A stretch of DNA of 64,000 nucleotides, taken from Nafulsella turpanensis ZLM-10. GTDB taxonomy: Bacteria > Bacteroidota > Bacteroidia > Cytophagales > Cyclobacteriaceae. Below the pieces are notes generated by a model. That model saw only the letters and a list, made by a program, of their open reading frames with translations. It searched no databases and was not told the DNA's origin. The first letter of the stretch is position 1; each line of letters opens with the position of its first letter. The stretch spans positions 1 to 64,000 of the forward strand of contig NZ_ANNU01000002.1 in the NCBI RefSeq assembly GCF_000346615.1, given 5' to 3'. Below, piece by piece: positions 8,229 to 18,181 of this stretch. Position numbers and translations under genes: made by a program.

Positions 8229-8591
8229 TTAGAAAAGCCCGTTTTCATTGGGGGAATCTTTTACAATAGGCTGACCCAAGTCCCATAATTCCACAATTTT
8301 ATCCGCCCTGAAACGAAAAATATGAACCACCGCTATTTCCATCTCTTCCTTGGTGACAAGCGAATGGGTGATCACCGTATCCCCATCTGCATAAGTATAC
8401 TTGATGTCAATGGATTTATTAGGACTGGTTTGATGGTCTTCCTCCATGGCTTCGGCCAGGGCCTGTCGGCTCCCCTTGAAGTACTGGTTGTGGTGCAGGA
8501 AATCCTGTGCAATAAAATTAGCAAATGCTTCCTGCACCTTGCCTCCACCTGCTAATTGCAGAAAAGAGGTGGCGATTTCTTTTTTAGTCAT
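8229..8591 (-). CDS. NTF2/SnoaL-like small protein
   Basis: A 120-residue cytoplasmic protein with the SnoaL-like (NTF2 fold) pattern: an N-terminal helix (KKEIATSFLQLAGGG), a HH motif in FLHHNQYFKG, then the strand-rich second half (IDIKYTYADGDTVITHSLVT, VVHIFRFRADKIVELWD). Such proteins serve as small cyclases, isomerases or ligand carriers; the substrate cannot be told here. The final DLGQPI followed by N-rich residues is typical of the predicted ester-cyclase/SnoaL subfamily. It stands alone between non-coding stretches. Confidence 0.75.
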   Translation of the reverse strand: MTKKEIATSFLQLAGGGKVQEAFANFIAQDFLHHNQYFKGSRQALAEAMEEDHQTSPNKSIDIKYTYADGDTVITHSLVTKEEMEIAVVHIFRFRADKIVELWDLGQPIVKDSPNENGLF

Positions 8592-9264
8592 TAGTTAATC
8601 AATTAGTTCCTGAAATGATTAAACCAGTGTTATAGTGCCCTCCAATACCAGCTGCTACTGTCATGAACCTATTAACTTGACACCCTCCCAAAAGGCCATG
8701 GCGGTTCTTCATCCTGCCGGCATGGAAGTAATGGCATCTCTTCCTCCTGCAGGAGCAGCCCTTTCGCTTTCGCAGGTCAGCCATCCCCTTACATTTTGGA
8801 GATTCCATTAGGAAAATTTCAAAACCGGATGACAAACACCTGCTATCCATGCCATTTGAATTTTCCGGATAGATATTAAAAGTTAGTGCCCTTTATGGCA
8901 AGTTGAAGGTAAATCCAATTCCTTTAAAGATGATAACTCCTCCTATTTTTTATTTTTTTTTGTAACGAAAGCCAGGTTCGGAAGTCTTCCTTTTTAAATG
9001 GTACTAGTACAGAATGAAAGAGAAAGCTTCAGCCTTCCCAGCAAAAGGGCTCCGGTGGCGGGCCAGGACTCCACCCCATTCATCAGAAAATGTGGTGGAA
9101 AAATGCTTTTTATAGGGGATTACCCACTGAAAGCAGCTGTTGCACAGGCTACCGGACTGAACAAAGTATCTGGCACCTGCCCCTTCCTGCACTACCATAC
9201 AGAACTATCAGGATTTCCTGATTTAAAGACCCAAAATCCTTTTGCACAATCCAAATTCATTTCC
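8592..9264. other. Upstream region of the 9265 gene, no clear gene
   Basis: The frame of the downstream gene is open back to 8998, but the sequence before the signal peptide at 9265 has no protein-like features, so I treat it as leader. A TTTTTTTTTTGT tract lies near 8951. Confidence 0.5.
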
Positions 9265-11697
9265 ATGAAAAAGATTTACTTAATTTTATTCCTTTCTGTT
9301 CTCCTTTCTGTCAGCCAAACTGCCCTTGCTCAGGATACAGGGCTTCTTAGCGGGAAGATAAAGGATGAAACAGGAGCTCCCATTGGCTTTAGTACCATAG
9401 CAGTCGTACAGGCGAGGGATACTGCCATTGTTACAGGAACGGTATCGGATGAACAAGGCCGGTTTACTATCAAAGCACCGGCACCAGGGACTTACTTTCT
9501 ACGTGTTCACGCCCTTGGCTTTGCCGCTCTTGAAACACCCGTCTTTGAAATCAGCAGTACCCCCTTCCATCAAAACTTTGGCGACATCATTTTGACAGAA
9601 GGGGTGGTACAATTAGAGGAAGTGAGCGTGGAGGCCCTGAGACCTACCATTCGGCAGGAAGCCGATCGCATGGTCGTGGATATAGAAGGTACCGCCATGG
9701 CGGCAGGCAACACTGCCTTTGCGGTCCTTTCCAAGGTCCCGGGAATTTTCATCGATCAGGATGGTAATATCCAGCTCAATGGCAGGAGTGGTGTGGCCGT
9801 AATGATTAACGAAAAACTTACCTACCTTTCAGCACGGGACCTGCGCAATTTGCTGGAGGGCATGTCCGCTGAAAACATTAAAAATATCGAAGTCATTAGC
9901 AATCCTTCCGCCAAATATGATGCGGAGGGCACTTCCGGTATTTTGAACATCAACCTGAAAAGGGATATATCGCAGGGGATGAGCGGTAGCGTCTATACCG
10001 GCTATAACTATAACTTTAAGCAGCATGGCTATTCCACAGGCGGGAATATTCACTTCAAAAAGGGCCGGTGGAATTCTTTCCTGAGCCTGGATGCTGCGCG
10101 CAGAGTGGGAGGACGGGAGGCTACTTTTACCAGAATATTTTATGGCACTGACCAAACGACTTATTTTGATCAGGTGGCCACAGGAAACTATATCAGCACC
10201 GGACCTCCCTCTGTGCGGCTTGGAACAGACTTTGATCTGAATGCCCGCCACAGCATTGGTTTTATGGCCAATTATACCACGAATAATTTTGAGTCGGAAT
10301 TCCTTACGGACACCTACATCGGCAATGCCCCTGACAGTCCTTCGCTACAGATTGATGCAGACAATTTCAGGAGGCAAACCTATACCAATTACACCACCAA
10401 TCTTCATTATGTAGCAAAATTAGACACTGTTGGTACCGTAATTTCAACCGACCTGGACTATGTAAAAATCATAAACAGTGGAGAGGCCGACTTCTATAAC
10501 TATTTTACTGACCTTTCCAGTGGTGTGGAAACACAGGATTTCCTGTACACGAATTTCCCCAGCGGATTTGATATTTATTCGGCAAAAATAGATTTTTCCC
10601 TCCCCTTCTCAGGGGAAAGAAAACTGGAGCTGGGCACGAAAGCCAGCCGGGTGATTTCAGATAATGATTCCCGCTTCTATTTCAACAATGGAGAGCGGCC
10701 GTTATTGGATCTTAGCCGTACCAATCACTTTATTTACACGGAAAGCATTTACGCTGGCTATGTCAACTGGAATAGCAAGCTTGGAGAACATCTTAGCCTG
10801 CAGGCAGGGCTTCGGGCTGAGCAAACAAATTCAGAAGGAAACTCTCTGACGACCGGGGAGGTCACCCCCCGCCGCTATTTCAACCTTTTCCCCAGCGTAT
10901 TTGTACAGCATAAGGTAAATGAAAGCTATGGGATAAACTACAGCTATAGCCGCAGGCTCATTCGTCCCAACTATGGGGCTCTGAACCCATTCAGAGCTTA
11001 CAGGGACCCTTATACCTGGTACCAGGGAAATCCCTATCTGCGCCCGCAGTATACCAATTCATTCAGGATAACCCAAACCTATAAGGAGGTATATAGTCTC
11101 TCTTTAAGCTACGAGCATAATACTGATGTAATGGGAGAAATACCGATACTGGATGTAGCGAATGCCACGACCATTTATACAACCGGCAACCTGGATACTG
11201 AGAAGGCTGTTGGTCTTACCGGGAGAGCTCCGCTGCTGATTGCAAAATGGTGGGATAGCCAAAACACCCTGGTGCTTTCCTACAGCAGATTCAGTACGAC
11301 TTCCAATAACGGCCCTCTGGTGAATGAGCAGCTATTCTCTATGTTGCAATCGAACCACACCCTTCAGCTGCCCCTGGAGGTGCGCATGGAGTTGAATTTG
11401 TTGCTCAGAGGTCCGGCAGCTGCCGCCTTGTACCATATTGCGCCCATGCACCGGGTGGACATTGGTTTCAGAAGAAGCTTTTTTGACAAAAAGATAGAGC
11501 TGAGTCTGAATGGCAATGATTTGTTCAAAGGTTTCCGTTATTACTGGACGACAGACATCAATGGTAACGTCAATGAATTCGACCAGTATTTCCGGATTCG
11601 CAGTATCAATGTCTTGCTCCGCTATAATTTCAGCAAAGGAGAGGAAGTGGAAAAGCGCCGGAACAGGCAGCTGGAAGAGCTTCAGCGGGCCAACTAG
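9265..11697 (+). CDS. Outer-membrane plug/barrel protein (CarboxypepD_reg, OMP_b-brl family)
   Basis: An 810-residue outer-membrane protein. I chose ATG 9265 because it gives a clear signal peptide (MKKIYLILFLSVLLSVSQ ending TALAQ); the frame is open further up without signal-peptide features. Domains in order: a CarboxypepD_reg-like domain (LLSGKIKDETGAPIGFSTIA), a plug-like domain (VPGIFIDQDGNIQLNG, YLSARDLRNLLEGM, IKNIEVISNPSAKYDAEGTS) and a long beta-barrel ending VLLRYNFSKGEEVEKRRNRQ. This is the 'outer membrane beta-barrel family' layout; transport cargo is unknown. A paralogue with the same order lies at 29227-31650. Its last 20 bases reappear at 34170-34189. Confidence 0.85.
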   Translation: MKKIYLILFLSVLLSVSQTALAQDTGLLSGKIKDETGAPIGFSTIAVVQARDTAIVTGTVSDEQGRFTIKAPAPGTYFLRVHALGFAALETPVFEISSTPFHQNFGDIILTEGVVQLEEVSVEALRPTIRQEADRMVVDIEGTAMAAGNTAFAVLSKVPGIFIDQDGNIQLNGRSGVAVMINEKLTYLSARDLRNLLEGMSAENIKNIEVISNPSAKYDAEGTSGILNINLKRDISQGMSGSVYTGYNYNFKQHGYSTGGNIHFKKGRWNSFLSLDAARRVGGREATFTRIFYGTDQTTYFDQVATGNYISTGPPSVRLGTDFDLNARHSIGFMANYTTNNFESEFLTDTYIGNAPDSPSLQIDADNFRRQTYTNYTTNLHYVAKLDTVGTVISTDLDYVKIINSGEADFYNYFTDLSSGVETQDFLYTNFPSGFDIYSAKIDFSLPFSGERKLELGTKASRVISDNDSRFYFNNGERPLLDLSRTNHFIYTESIYAGYVNWNSKLGEHLSLQAGLRAEQTNSEGNSLTTGEVTPRRYFNLFPSVFVQHKVNESYGINYSYSRRLIRPNYGALNPFRAYRDPYTWYQGNPYLRPQYTNSFRITQTYKEVYSLSLSYEHNTDVMGEIPILDVANATTIYTTGNLDTEKAVGLTGRAPLLIAKWWDSQNTLVLSYSRFSTTSNNGPLVNEQLFSMLQSNHTLQLPLEVRMELNLLLRGPAAAALYHIAPMHRVDIGFRRSFFDKKIELSLNGNDLFKGFRYYWTTDINGNVNEFDQYFRIRSINVLLRYNFSKGEEVEKRRNRQLEELQRAN

Positions 11698-11944
11698 GAA
11701 AAGTTCTCTTCTGATACAGGACTTCTTTAGCAAAAGTGGCGGGAGCGGAATCCCTGACTTTTCCTGAAAGAGCCGTGACCGCCACTTACCTGCCGCTAGC
11801 TGTCAAAAGTAGTTTTTCTATCATCCGTGTGGAAGGAATTTTGATGGTCTGTAGCTGCAGGAATAACCCTCAATGGGAAGGGCTATCCTTCCTCCAGGAA
11901 GAGCCTGTTTTCTCACCCAATGCTCATGAAGAATTGTTTTAGTT

Positions 11945-12280
11945 TTAACTATGGCCACGAAGGGACTTTTTATTGCTGAATATTTCATTACCGGAAAGTT
12001 TCAACACTATAGGGCTCAGTAGGAGCTCGGGTACAAGGGCCGGAAGGAACAGAAATAAAAAAAACGCATTTCCCGGAAAAGCACAGGCCCACCAGATGAC
12101 AAATGAGCTGCTGATGGTCAAAGTTCTCGTTAGTATCACCACCGCCAGACTTTTGGCCATGTTTTTTTTATTCCTGTACAGGATCCATCCCTGCCATCCT
12201 GCTCCCGTGAGAAAGGTGAGGGAGCCTAGGAATAAAAGAAAGGCTAGCAGCTCCATCAGTGGTACCGGCTCCTGTTCCAT
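11945..12280 (-). CDS. Small predicted membrane protein
   Basis: A 111-residue protein with three hydrophobic stretches: LLAFLLFLGSLTFLTGAG near the start, SSSFVIWWACAFPG in the middle and FFLFLFLPALVPELLLSPI near the end. A basic loop (LYRNKKNMAKS) separates the first two, consistent with an inner-membrane protein. I do not recognise a family. The hydrophobic periodicity favours this strand over the overlapping plus-strand frame. It lies between the plus-strand barrel gene and another minus-strand envelope gene. Confidence 0.5.
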   Translation of the reverse strand: MEQEPVPLMELLAFLLFLGSLTFLTGAGWQGWILYRNKKNMAKSLAVVILTRTLTISSSFVIWWACAFPGNAFFLFLFLPALVPELLLSPIVLKLSGNEIFSNKKSLRGHS

Positions 12281-12341
12281 AACTTTATCTGATTGTGGAT
12301 GCCTGCAAAAGACAAACCCCTCCCCTTCAAAATGAAATGAG

Positions 12342-13007
12342 CTACTTGGAAAGGAAAGAAACGTATCTTAAGGAAAGATTATCAAAAGCTGATTTTGATC
12401 CGCTGTTATCATCATAGATATTTCTTAGCCTTCCGGAGTACATGACTTCAACATACCCATGCATTGCTCCTTCTTTATTTTTAAAAGACAGACCGATCGC
12501 GGCATTCAGCGGAATGCTTAGCCTTTTTCCCACCTTTCCCTGGCTCACATTATTTCTGAATCCCTCGGGATTGTTTAATGGTTTATCTGAATTAATCACT
12601 GATTCTCCCAAAATAAAATCCAGAGAAGGCCCGCCTTTAATCAAAAAATTAAGCTTTTCTCCACCGTCGAAAAAAGCAGAATAAAATACCGGAACTTTTA
12701 CTGTGTTGACATAAATCTTTACATCCGTTGTTTCATAGTTTATTCCGGTATAATAATTATAATTGTCTCCCACCCGAAAATAGTGCAGTCCGGTCGAAAA
12801 ACCATGGATACCCTCCACTGGTCTGTAGAAACTAAATCCTAAGCTAGGGAAAAATAAACTCCTGGCATCATTATAGTCAGGACCAAAGCTCTTATCCTTA
12901 CTTTCACTTACTCCAAAAGCGATAGAAGCCCTCCACTGATGACTATTCTGGGCATATAAATGGCTTGAGGTAAAAAAGAAGAGGAGTATTAGGAGGTATT
13001 TCATCAT
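12342..13007 (-). CDS. Outer-membrane beta-barrel protein (PorT/OmpA-like fold)
   Basis: A 221-residue exported protein with signal peptide MMKYLLILLFFFTSSHLYAQ. The mature part alternates amphipathic strands: WRASIAFGVSES, FFPSLGFSFYRPV, GFSTGLHYFRVGDNYNYY, KVPVFYSAFFDGGEKLNFLI and a final NLSLRYVSFLSK. This is the pattern of the 'porin family / outer membrane beta-barrel' proteins (8-stranded) common in Bacteroidota. Function is not known beyond outer-membrane placement. It is followed, toward lower coordinates, by the small membrane protein gene 61 bp away, possibly co-transcribed. Confidence 0.75.
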   Translation of the reverse strand: MMKYLLILLFFFTSSHLYAQNSHQWRASIAFGVSESKDKSFGPDYNDARSLFFPSLGFSFYRPVEGIHGFSTGLHYFRVGDNYNYYTGINYETTDVKIYVNTVKVPVFYSAFFDGGEKLNFLIKGGPSLDFILGESVINSDKPLNNPEGFRNNVSQGKVGKRLSIPLNAAIGLSFKNKEGAMHGYVEVMYSGRLRNIYDDNSGSKSAFDNLSLRYVSFLSK

Positions 13008-13273
13008 TCAATGATATTAATTGAGTATGGAGCGGCAAAATACAGCGGGATTACCTGTAAAAAAAAGTAACTCAGGTACAAAAGGCACATGAAAAGGCCC
13101 AGCGGTGACAAAGTATCCCCTGCCCCTTTCCCGGCAGAATTGGACGAGGAGAAGAGGGCAAAACCAAAGCGTCCGGAAAATGTAATTCCCGGACCTTCAG
13201 TTACGCGATTCCTTACTTACTTCTCAAAAGCCTTTGTGAATAGCTCCTATTTTGATTTTTGATTTAAAGCTTC

Positions 13274-15496
13274 CTATTTTGAAACCATTAGTTTATGCAT
13301 TATTACTTCTCCTTTGTAATATGCTTGAACAGAGTAAATGCCGTCTTTAAGCAGGCGAGTATTAACGGTGATTCTTTTACTTTTTATATTCTTCTTTTCG
13401 AATATTAACCTTTGATTTTTATCATAAATTTTAATTTCCCAAGGTTCTAAATCACCGTTTGTGGTATTTTCTTCATCCACAATTGAAATGGTGGTTTCCG
13501 CAGAAGATGGATTGGGGCTGACGGATAATGACCCTAAGCCGCCTCCGGAACCACATTTTTTATATTCAACCACAAGTTTGGTCCAGCTATTGGCTGGTCC
13601 ACATTCATTAACAGCACGTATCCAAAGCACATATTGCCCTGCTGAAGGAAATTCGTTAATAGTACCCTCAGTGCTCATGATGGAAAACTCACTTAAAAGA
13701 TGTGTTTCATCAAGGTTTGTAAGCTTAACATCAAAAGAATTATAGCTGTATGCATAATAAAATGAGAAACTGTTTCCAAAGACGTTCGTGCACCAGTACC
13801 CTTGCTCTTCAATGCCATTCGATATTTTAATAGTATTAGCTTCAATAAGAGGTACACCTACCAGGACCTCCTTAGTAATGGGAGGAGTACTTCCACAATC
13901 ACCGGAAATAATGGCAGTAATAGTTCCCTGCCCATAGGAAGAAGAGTTGCTCGCATAAGTAGTAAAACTGTTACCTGTTTCTGAATCATGACCAAAAAGG
14001 CTTGTGGGAGAAGCACTCCATGTTACAGTGTATCCTTTAGGTAAATTATCTATGGTAAATGATGTATTATTACTGATGCAGACATTATTAGGTCCGGATA
14101 TAGGCCCTATCCCTTTACTCCAGTACTCACCTGAATACCTGACCATAAAGCCATCGGTGCTGTTTGCAGTTAGTGATGTGCTATTTGCGCATGTATTAAA
14201 GTCTGTACTTCCATTAAAGTAGCCTGCCAGGATAAACTCGTTATTGTCTACAGCTTTTATAGATGTACTAGTGGGTGGAACAGCGAAACGAGCATTGCTT
14301 ATGGGTATAGTAGCTCCCCAATTCGCCAGGCCGGTAAGATTAGTCTTGGCCAGTAAGATATCTCCGCCTGGGTTAACAGGATTTAAGGTTACACCATTAC
14401 CTAAATCAATGGAAGTATTAGAAGAAGAGGAAGCCGAAAAGTAAAGACTGCTACCATCTGTAGTAATCGCTGTGACTGCGCCGCTACCTCCATAGCGTTT
14501 TTCATACACCAAACTAAAACTGGAGTTTAGTCGGGCGAGATAGAGTCCGCCATTGACACGGCCACCATAAAATATCTGGTCATTTGCAGGGGCAATAATG
14601 GATAATCCCTCATCATTGGTGCCTCCGCCAGTTATCTGAGAGGCGCTGATATAGTCTATGTTTGCACTATACTTTGCTACCAACATCCGTCCGTCAGCAG
14701 GATCAAAAGACGTACCTGGGCCGTTTGGATTCAGGTTAATGGAGGAGCCGGCCAGATAACCCGTTACATAAACATTGCCAGCAGGGTCTATTGCCAGGTC
14801 CTTTATATCTGAAGAAGCTCCAAAGCTTTCAGCACCAGCCACAACACCATCAAGTGTATAGCTGGCTATGAATGGTTGGCCATTTACGTCATTCAAATAT
14901 AAAAAACCCAATGGGTCTGGATCAAAGTCTACATTATTTCCAGAATTGAAAAACCTTCCGCCGATATAAATACGATTTTGTGCAGGAGAAAAGGCAATGG
15001 CATTAAAAAAGCTACCACCTGTTTGTATCGTTTTTACCCATTGAAAGCCACCGGACGAGGTGTACTTAGCAATAAAATGCATATTAGGATTGTTAGGTGT
15101 TGTACCGCCTGTGCCTCCTGGATTAAAGTTCTTTTGATAGTTGTAGTCGCCACAAATGTATACGTTATTATTAGCATCTAATGCTATCGACCTTCCGACA
15201 TCTTTTGCAGTAGATGTACCAGTATCGGTAATGACTTTTCCCCAGATAAAGCCGCCACTACTGTTGTATTTGGCTAACAAAATATCACTATCAGCGGCTG
15301 TATAAGTTATCCCCCCGAGCGTAATTGTTCCGGCAAATGCGCCTACTGCATATATGTTTCCACTGGCATCAGTAGTCATGTCGTAGATGTAGTCTGACTC
15401 GCTTCCTGTAACCTGTCGTGCCCATTGAAAGGACTGTGAGAATGCATGCACAGCCAATAAAATGGCCAGGGCAGTAATAAAGGCTACTTTTTTCAT
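13274..15496 (-). CDS. T9SS type A exported beta-propeller-like protein
   Basis: A 740-residue secreted protein. I use ATG 15496 because it starts the signal peptide (MKKVAFITALAILLAVHAFS); an upstream in-frame ATG at 15562 adds no signal-like sequence. Residues ~25-400 contain repeated SBBP/propeller-like units (YIYDMTTDASGNIYAVGAFA, SIALDANNNVYICGDY, DLAIDPAGNVYVTGYLAG). An Ig/PKD-like section follows (ISGPNNVCISNNTSF). The C-terminus is a type A sorting domain: LSVSPNPSSAETTISI, WEIKIYDKNQRLI, DGIYSVQAYYKGEVIMHKL. It should be exported by the type IX system. The neighbouring gene encodes a type B substrate. Confidence 0.85.
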   Translation of the reverse strand: MKKVAFITALAILLAVHAFSQSFQWARQVTGSESDYIYDMTTDASGNIYAVGAFAGTITLGGITYTAADSDILLAKYNSSGGFIWGKVITDTGTSTAKDVGRSIALDANNNVYICGDYNYQKNFNPGGTGGTTPNNPNMHFIAKYTSSGGFQWVKTIQTGGSFFNAIAFSPAQNRIYIGGRFFNSGNNVDFDPDPLGFLYLNDVNGQPFIASYTLDGVVAGAESFGASSDIKDLAIDPAGNVYVTGYLAGSSINLNPNGPGTSFDPADGRMLVAKYSANIDYISASQITGGGTNDEGLSIIAPANDQIFYGGRVNGGLYLARLNSSFSLVYEKRYGGSGAVTAITTDGSSLYFSASSSSNTSIDLGNGVTLNPVNPGGDILLAKTNLTGLANWGATIPISNARFAVPPTSTSIKAVDNNEFILAGYFNGSTDFNTCANSTSLTANSTDGFMVRYSGEYWSKGIGPISGPNNVCISNNTSFTIDNLPKGYTVTWSASPTSLFGHDSETGNSFTTYASNSSSYGQGTITAIISGDCGSTPPITKEVLVGVPLIEANTIKISNGIEEQGYWCTNVFGNSFSFYYAYSYNSFDVKLTNLDETHLLSEFSIMSTEGTINEFPSAGQYVLWIRAVNECGPANSWTKLVVEYKKCGSGGGLGSLSVSPNPSSAETTISIVDEENTTNGDLEPWEIKIYDKNQRLIFEKKNIKSKRITVNTRLLKDGIYSVQAYYKGEVIMHKLMVSK

Positions 15497-15583
15497 TCGT
15501 AAATGGTTGAGGGTTAAATTAAATATTGAGTTTTCATTTATCTGAATTAAAATAACCTGCAATTCAACCCCTCAACCATTTTT

Positions 15584-16987
15584 CTATCTAAGCACCTGCA
15601 CCCATCCTTTCAGGGAGCCCTCCTTCCCGCTCACCCCCTCATAGCGCAAGTGCCAATAGTAAACTCCTGAAGGATGGCCTTCACCACCCCACCACCTATC
15701 TGCTGTGTTATCTGTATAAAAAATTTGCTTACCTAAGCGATTATAAACGTGCAGGCTGAACATCTCTATGTTCCTGAAAACCTTAGGCTCAAAACGTTCG
15801 TTTAAGTCATCCCCATTAGGTGTGATAACATTAGGCATCACCACTTCCGCATCAGGCACATAAAAGTAAGACTGGATGAAACTGGGAAGGCCATATGTGC
15901 TGATGCCTGGAGCAATGGATAATCTGGTGGTGGTGAACTCCGGATGGTCAGCTGGTAGGTTAGGGCGCTCGAGGACCAACAGCTCATTTCTACCTGCCTC
16001 TACAGCATACACTTTGTTATCTACAGCCAACTGAAGGCTTCCACCCAGATAAACAGTGTCTATGGCAGTAATTCTTCCACTGGAAATTTCATATTGATGG
16101 ATGTTTTGTCCGCTAAATGCAGGTGTCCCAGCCTCTCCTATGTAGAGATACTTTTCGTTTGGAGAAAACTCTACTCCATAAGGATTTACATTGAAGCTGG
16201 TGTCAATTTTTACCTGAAAAGCATGATTATAGGAAACATCTCCGGTTTGGTTAGAGAAATTAAACAGTTCGACTCTACGAATTTCATGGATAGTAAGGGC
16301 AATGGATTTACCACTTGGAGCAGCTTTCATCTGCCCCAACGTATTAGCATTGCTTCCTCCCCATTCATGTACTGTACCTGCCCTGCTTATAATTGGAGTT
16401 TCATGTAAACCCTCTTCTGTTATCAGATATACGTAAAACTCATCAGATTTCCACTTATGGGTAATTACCCACACATCTTTACCATTGGCATGGTGCACAG
16501 CCGTAAGCTTTTCAGTTGTAGGGGTATAAAGCTGGATGTTCTTGGTAGTTACGTCTCCAAATCCACCCGCTGCATTCATATCTACGATGCTGTAATTTAG
16601 CCCTTTCGACTGAGCTTGCGCGTCTGTGGTAAAGATGTAGAAGTAGCGCTCTGAGCCAGGCTGTGGCACGATAAGAGCTGCCTGTGTAGAGGAGTGGTCG
16701 CCATAAAGGCCTGCGCCGTTTGGCATGAGCTGGTGTTGGCGGTTCCAGACGGTATCCCCATCTGTATAAAAGAGCAGCTTCCCGGCCTCATCGCTTATCA
16801 CCGAGCATCCTTCCATAGTATACAGAGCACCATCGGAAAGTACAGTAGGTTTACCAGTTATATCAACTGAACTAAAGTCCAGACCGGCATTCCATCCAAA
16901 GTACCAGATGTTCGCCTGGTTTTGGGCTGTTACGCTTAGGCTACAGAAACAGAGTAGCACTCCCAGAAAAACAGCAGTTTTTTTCAT
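15584..16987 (-). CDS. T9SS type B exported protein (gliding-motility C-terminal domain)
   Basis: A 467-residue secreted protein with signal peptide MKKTAVFLGVLLCFCSLSVT. The N-terminal ~370 residues form a propeller-like domain starting ANIWYFGWNAGLDFSS, with a GCSVISDEAGKLLFYTDG repeat-like unit. The C-terminal ~85 residues match the CHU_C/type B sorting domain: NVITPNGDDLNERFEPK, MFSLHVYNRLGKQIFY, WWGGEGHPSGVYYWHLRYEG and a terminal WVQVLR. Type B domains are used for T9SS export with a different anchoring route from type A. The gene lies 87 bp upstream of the type A gene on the same strand and may be co-transcribed. Confidence 0.85.
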   Translation of the reverse strand: MKKTAVFLGVLLCFCSLSVTAQNQANIWYFGWNAGLDFSSVDITGKPTVLSDGALYTMEGCSVISDEAGKLLFYTDGDTVWNRQHQLMPNGAGLYGDHSSTQAALIVPQPGSERYFYIFTTDAQAQSKGLNYSIVDMNAAGGFGDVTTKNIQLYTPTTEKLTAVHHANGKDVWVITHKWKSDEFYVYLITEEGLHETPIISRAGTVHEWGGSNANTLGQMKAAPSGKSIALTIHEIRRVELFNFSNQTGDVSYNHAFQVKIDTSFNVNPYGVEFSPNEKYLYIGEAGTPAFSGQNIHQYEISSGRITAIDTVYLGGSLQLAVDNKVYAVEAGRNELLVLERPNLPADHPEFTTTRLSIAPGISTYGLPSFIQSYFYVPDAEVVMPNVITPNGDDLNERFEPKVFRNIEMFSLHVYNRLGKQIFYTDNTADRWWGGEGHPSGVYYWHLRYEGVSGKEGSLKGWVQVLR

Positions 16988-17564
16988 ATAGTAGTACTAA
17001 GGATAATGAGATACCTGCAAATTTGCATCCCTTCTTTAAGCTACCCCTGCTTCAATTTACCCTTCTTACTGCAAATGTCAATAGATACTTTTGCAGTAAA
17101 ATATTACGATTAAGGTAGTCGTTGAAACTAAATGCTTACATAGGCAAAACTAAAAGAATCCTGTAGAAGGAAAGCCTTAAGCTTATCATCCAAGGTGATA
17201 AAATATCAAGTAAGGGTAAAATTTGAAAAGCGGTAATGTTTGGCCACGAGGGAACAGCTTGTGAAGTAATGCTCTCAATGCCTTGCCTTATGCTATGATT
17301 TTAAGGTATGCAAAAATTGTAATTAAATCAATGGCAACCAAAAATCTTCTGCTTATCAATACAAGAAAATGGTAAGCCCCATAAGAACCTGGGTCAAATA
17401 TATTCTGATGAAGTTGTTAGCACTTTATTCTTACTGGGATAAGAAATGATGTCTGCTAATCTGTTCCGTTTAAGCCAACAATGATAATAGCAGAACCACT
17501 GCCAGGCTACTAAAAAGAATAAGCGATTCCCTTGGACAGGAATATCATTAAGAGGAAATGAGGC
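16988..17564. other. Non-coding gap
   Basis: AT-rich sequence upstream of the leftward T9SS genes. I see no gene, repeat or convincing RNA structure in it. Confidence 0.5.
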
Positions 17565-17606
17565 AGCTCCTGGTCTTATCTCGACATTCAGACCTATTAC
17601 ACCTAT

Positions 17607-17852
17607 ATGGCTGGTATGCTTAAGTTCCCTGAAGAAGCCATTGCCAATGACATGGAAGGAAAAGTTTATCTGGAGTTCATCGTCGACAAAGAGAGCGCTG
17701 TAACAGATAGCCAGGTCCTCCGCGGCTTCTATGGGTGTAATGAAGAAGCCTTGCGGGGATTAACGGATAGGCCGGGCTGGCTGCCGGGTAAATTCTGGGG
17801 CAGAAAAGTAAAAATAAAGGTAGCCCTTCCGGTGAAGCTCAATATTCCATGA
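17607..17852 (+). pseudogene. TonB C-terminal-domain fragment
   Basis: The 81 residues match only the C-terminal domain of a Bacteroidota energy-transducer TonB protein: LKFPEEAIANDMEGKVYLEF, IVDKESAVTDSQVLRG, NEEALRGLTDRPGWLPGKFW and a final KVKIKVALPVKLNIP. The frame is open back to about 17565 (YLDIQTYYTY), then meets a stop; there is no signal anchor, proline-rich linker or N-terminal region. I read it as the 3' remnant of a deleted tonB-like gene. Confidence 0.7.
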
Positions 17853-17939
17853 CTTGAGCCTGAACACAGCCTGCCCGAGCCCCTCTACTTAAAGCAAAAC
17901 CCTGCTTTTTCGCTTTCTCCCAAGCCTGGCAAAGCTGTT

Positions 17940-18066
17940 AGCCTTTCCGCCTTAGTAGCCTTTTCAGGCCGGAAGGAGATGCTGCCAGGGGTAGCCAAAG
18001 GCTGTTTATAAACCCTTGACAGCCTCGGATGGAGGCTTACCTTTGCTAAGAAGCGGGGAGGATTAA
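17940..18066. repeat. Dispersed intergenic repeat, full copy 2
   Basis: About 127 bp beginning AGCCTTTCCGCCTTAGTAGC and ending near GCTAAGAAGCGGGGAGG. It aligns with 5226-5350. Left and right ends are partly complementary. Like copy 1 it sits between convergent genes. Confidence 0.7.
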
Positions 18067-18135
18067 GCGATGAACTATCTATCATTTAAGGTTCCAAAGA
18101 AATGTTGCTGAGACAACATCTACCGTTCCCAAAAC

Positions 18136-18166
18136 AAAAAAGCTGGCAAAGTTCTGCCAGCTTTTT
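18136..18166 (-). terminator. Intrinsic terminator
   Basis: AAAAAGCTGGCA-AAGTTC-TGCCAGCTTTTT: a perfect stem with A and T tracts on either side. It follows the stop of the minus-strand Kelch lipoprotein gene. Confidence 0.85.
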
Positions 18167-18181
18167 AATACAGTGTCTTTT

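Noticed and set aside
8599-8850. Minus-strand frame of 83 codons upstream of the NTF2-like gene
   Set aside because: Cys/Arg-rich low-quality sequence with no domain and no good start context.
8998-9264. 89-codon N-terminal extension of the barrel gene
   Set aside because: The frame is open but the sequence lacks signal-peptide or domain features; a clear signal peptide begins at 9265.
11973-12335. Plus-strand frame of 120 codons
   Set aside because: It mirrors the minus-strand membrane protein at 11945-12280, whose hydrophobic pattern is more protein-like.
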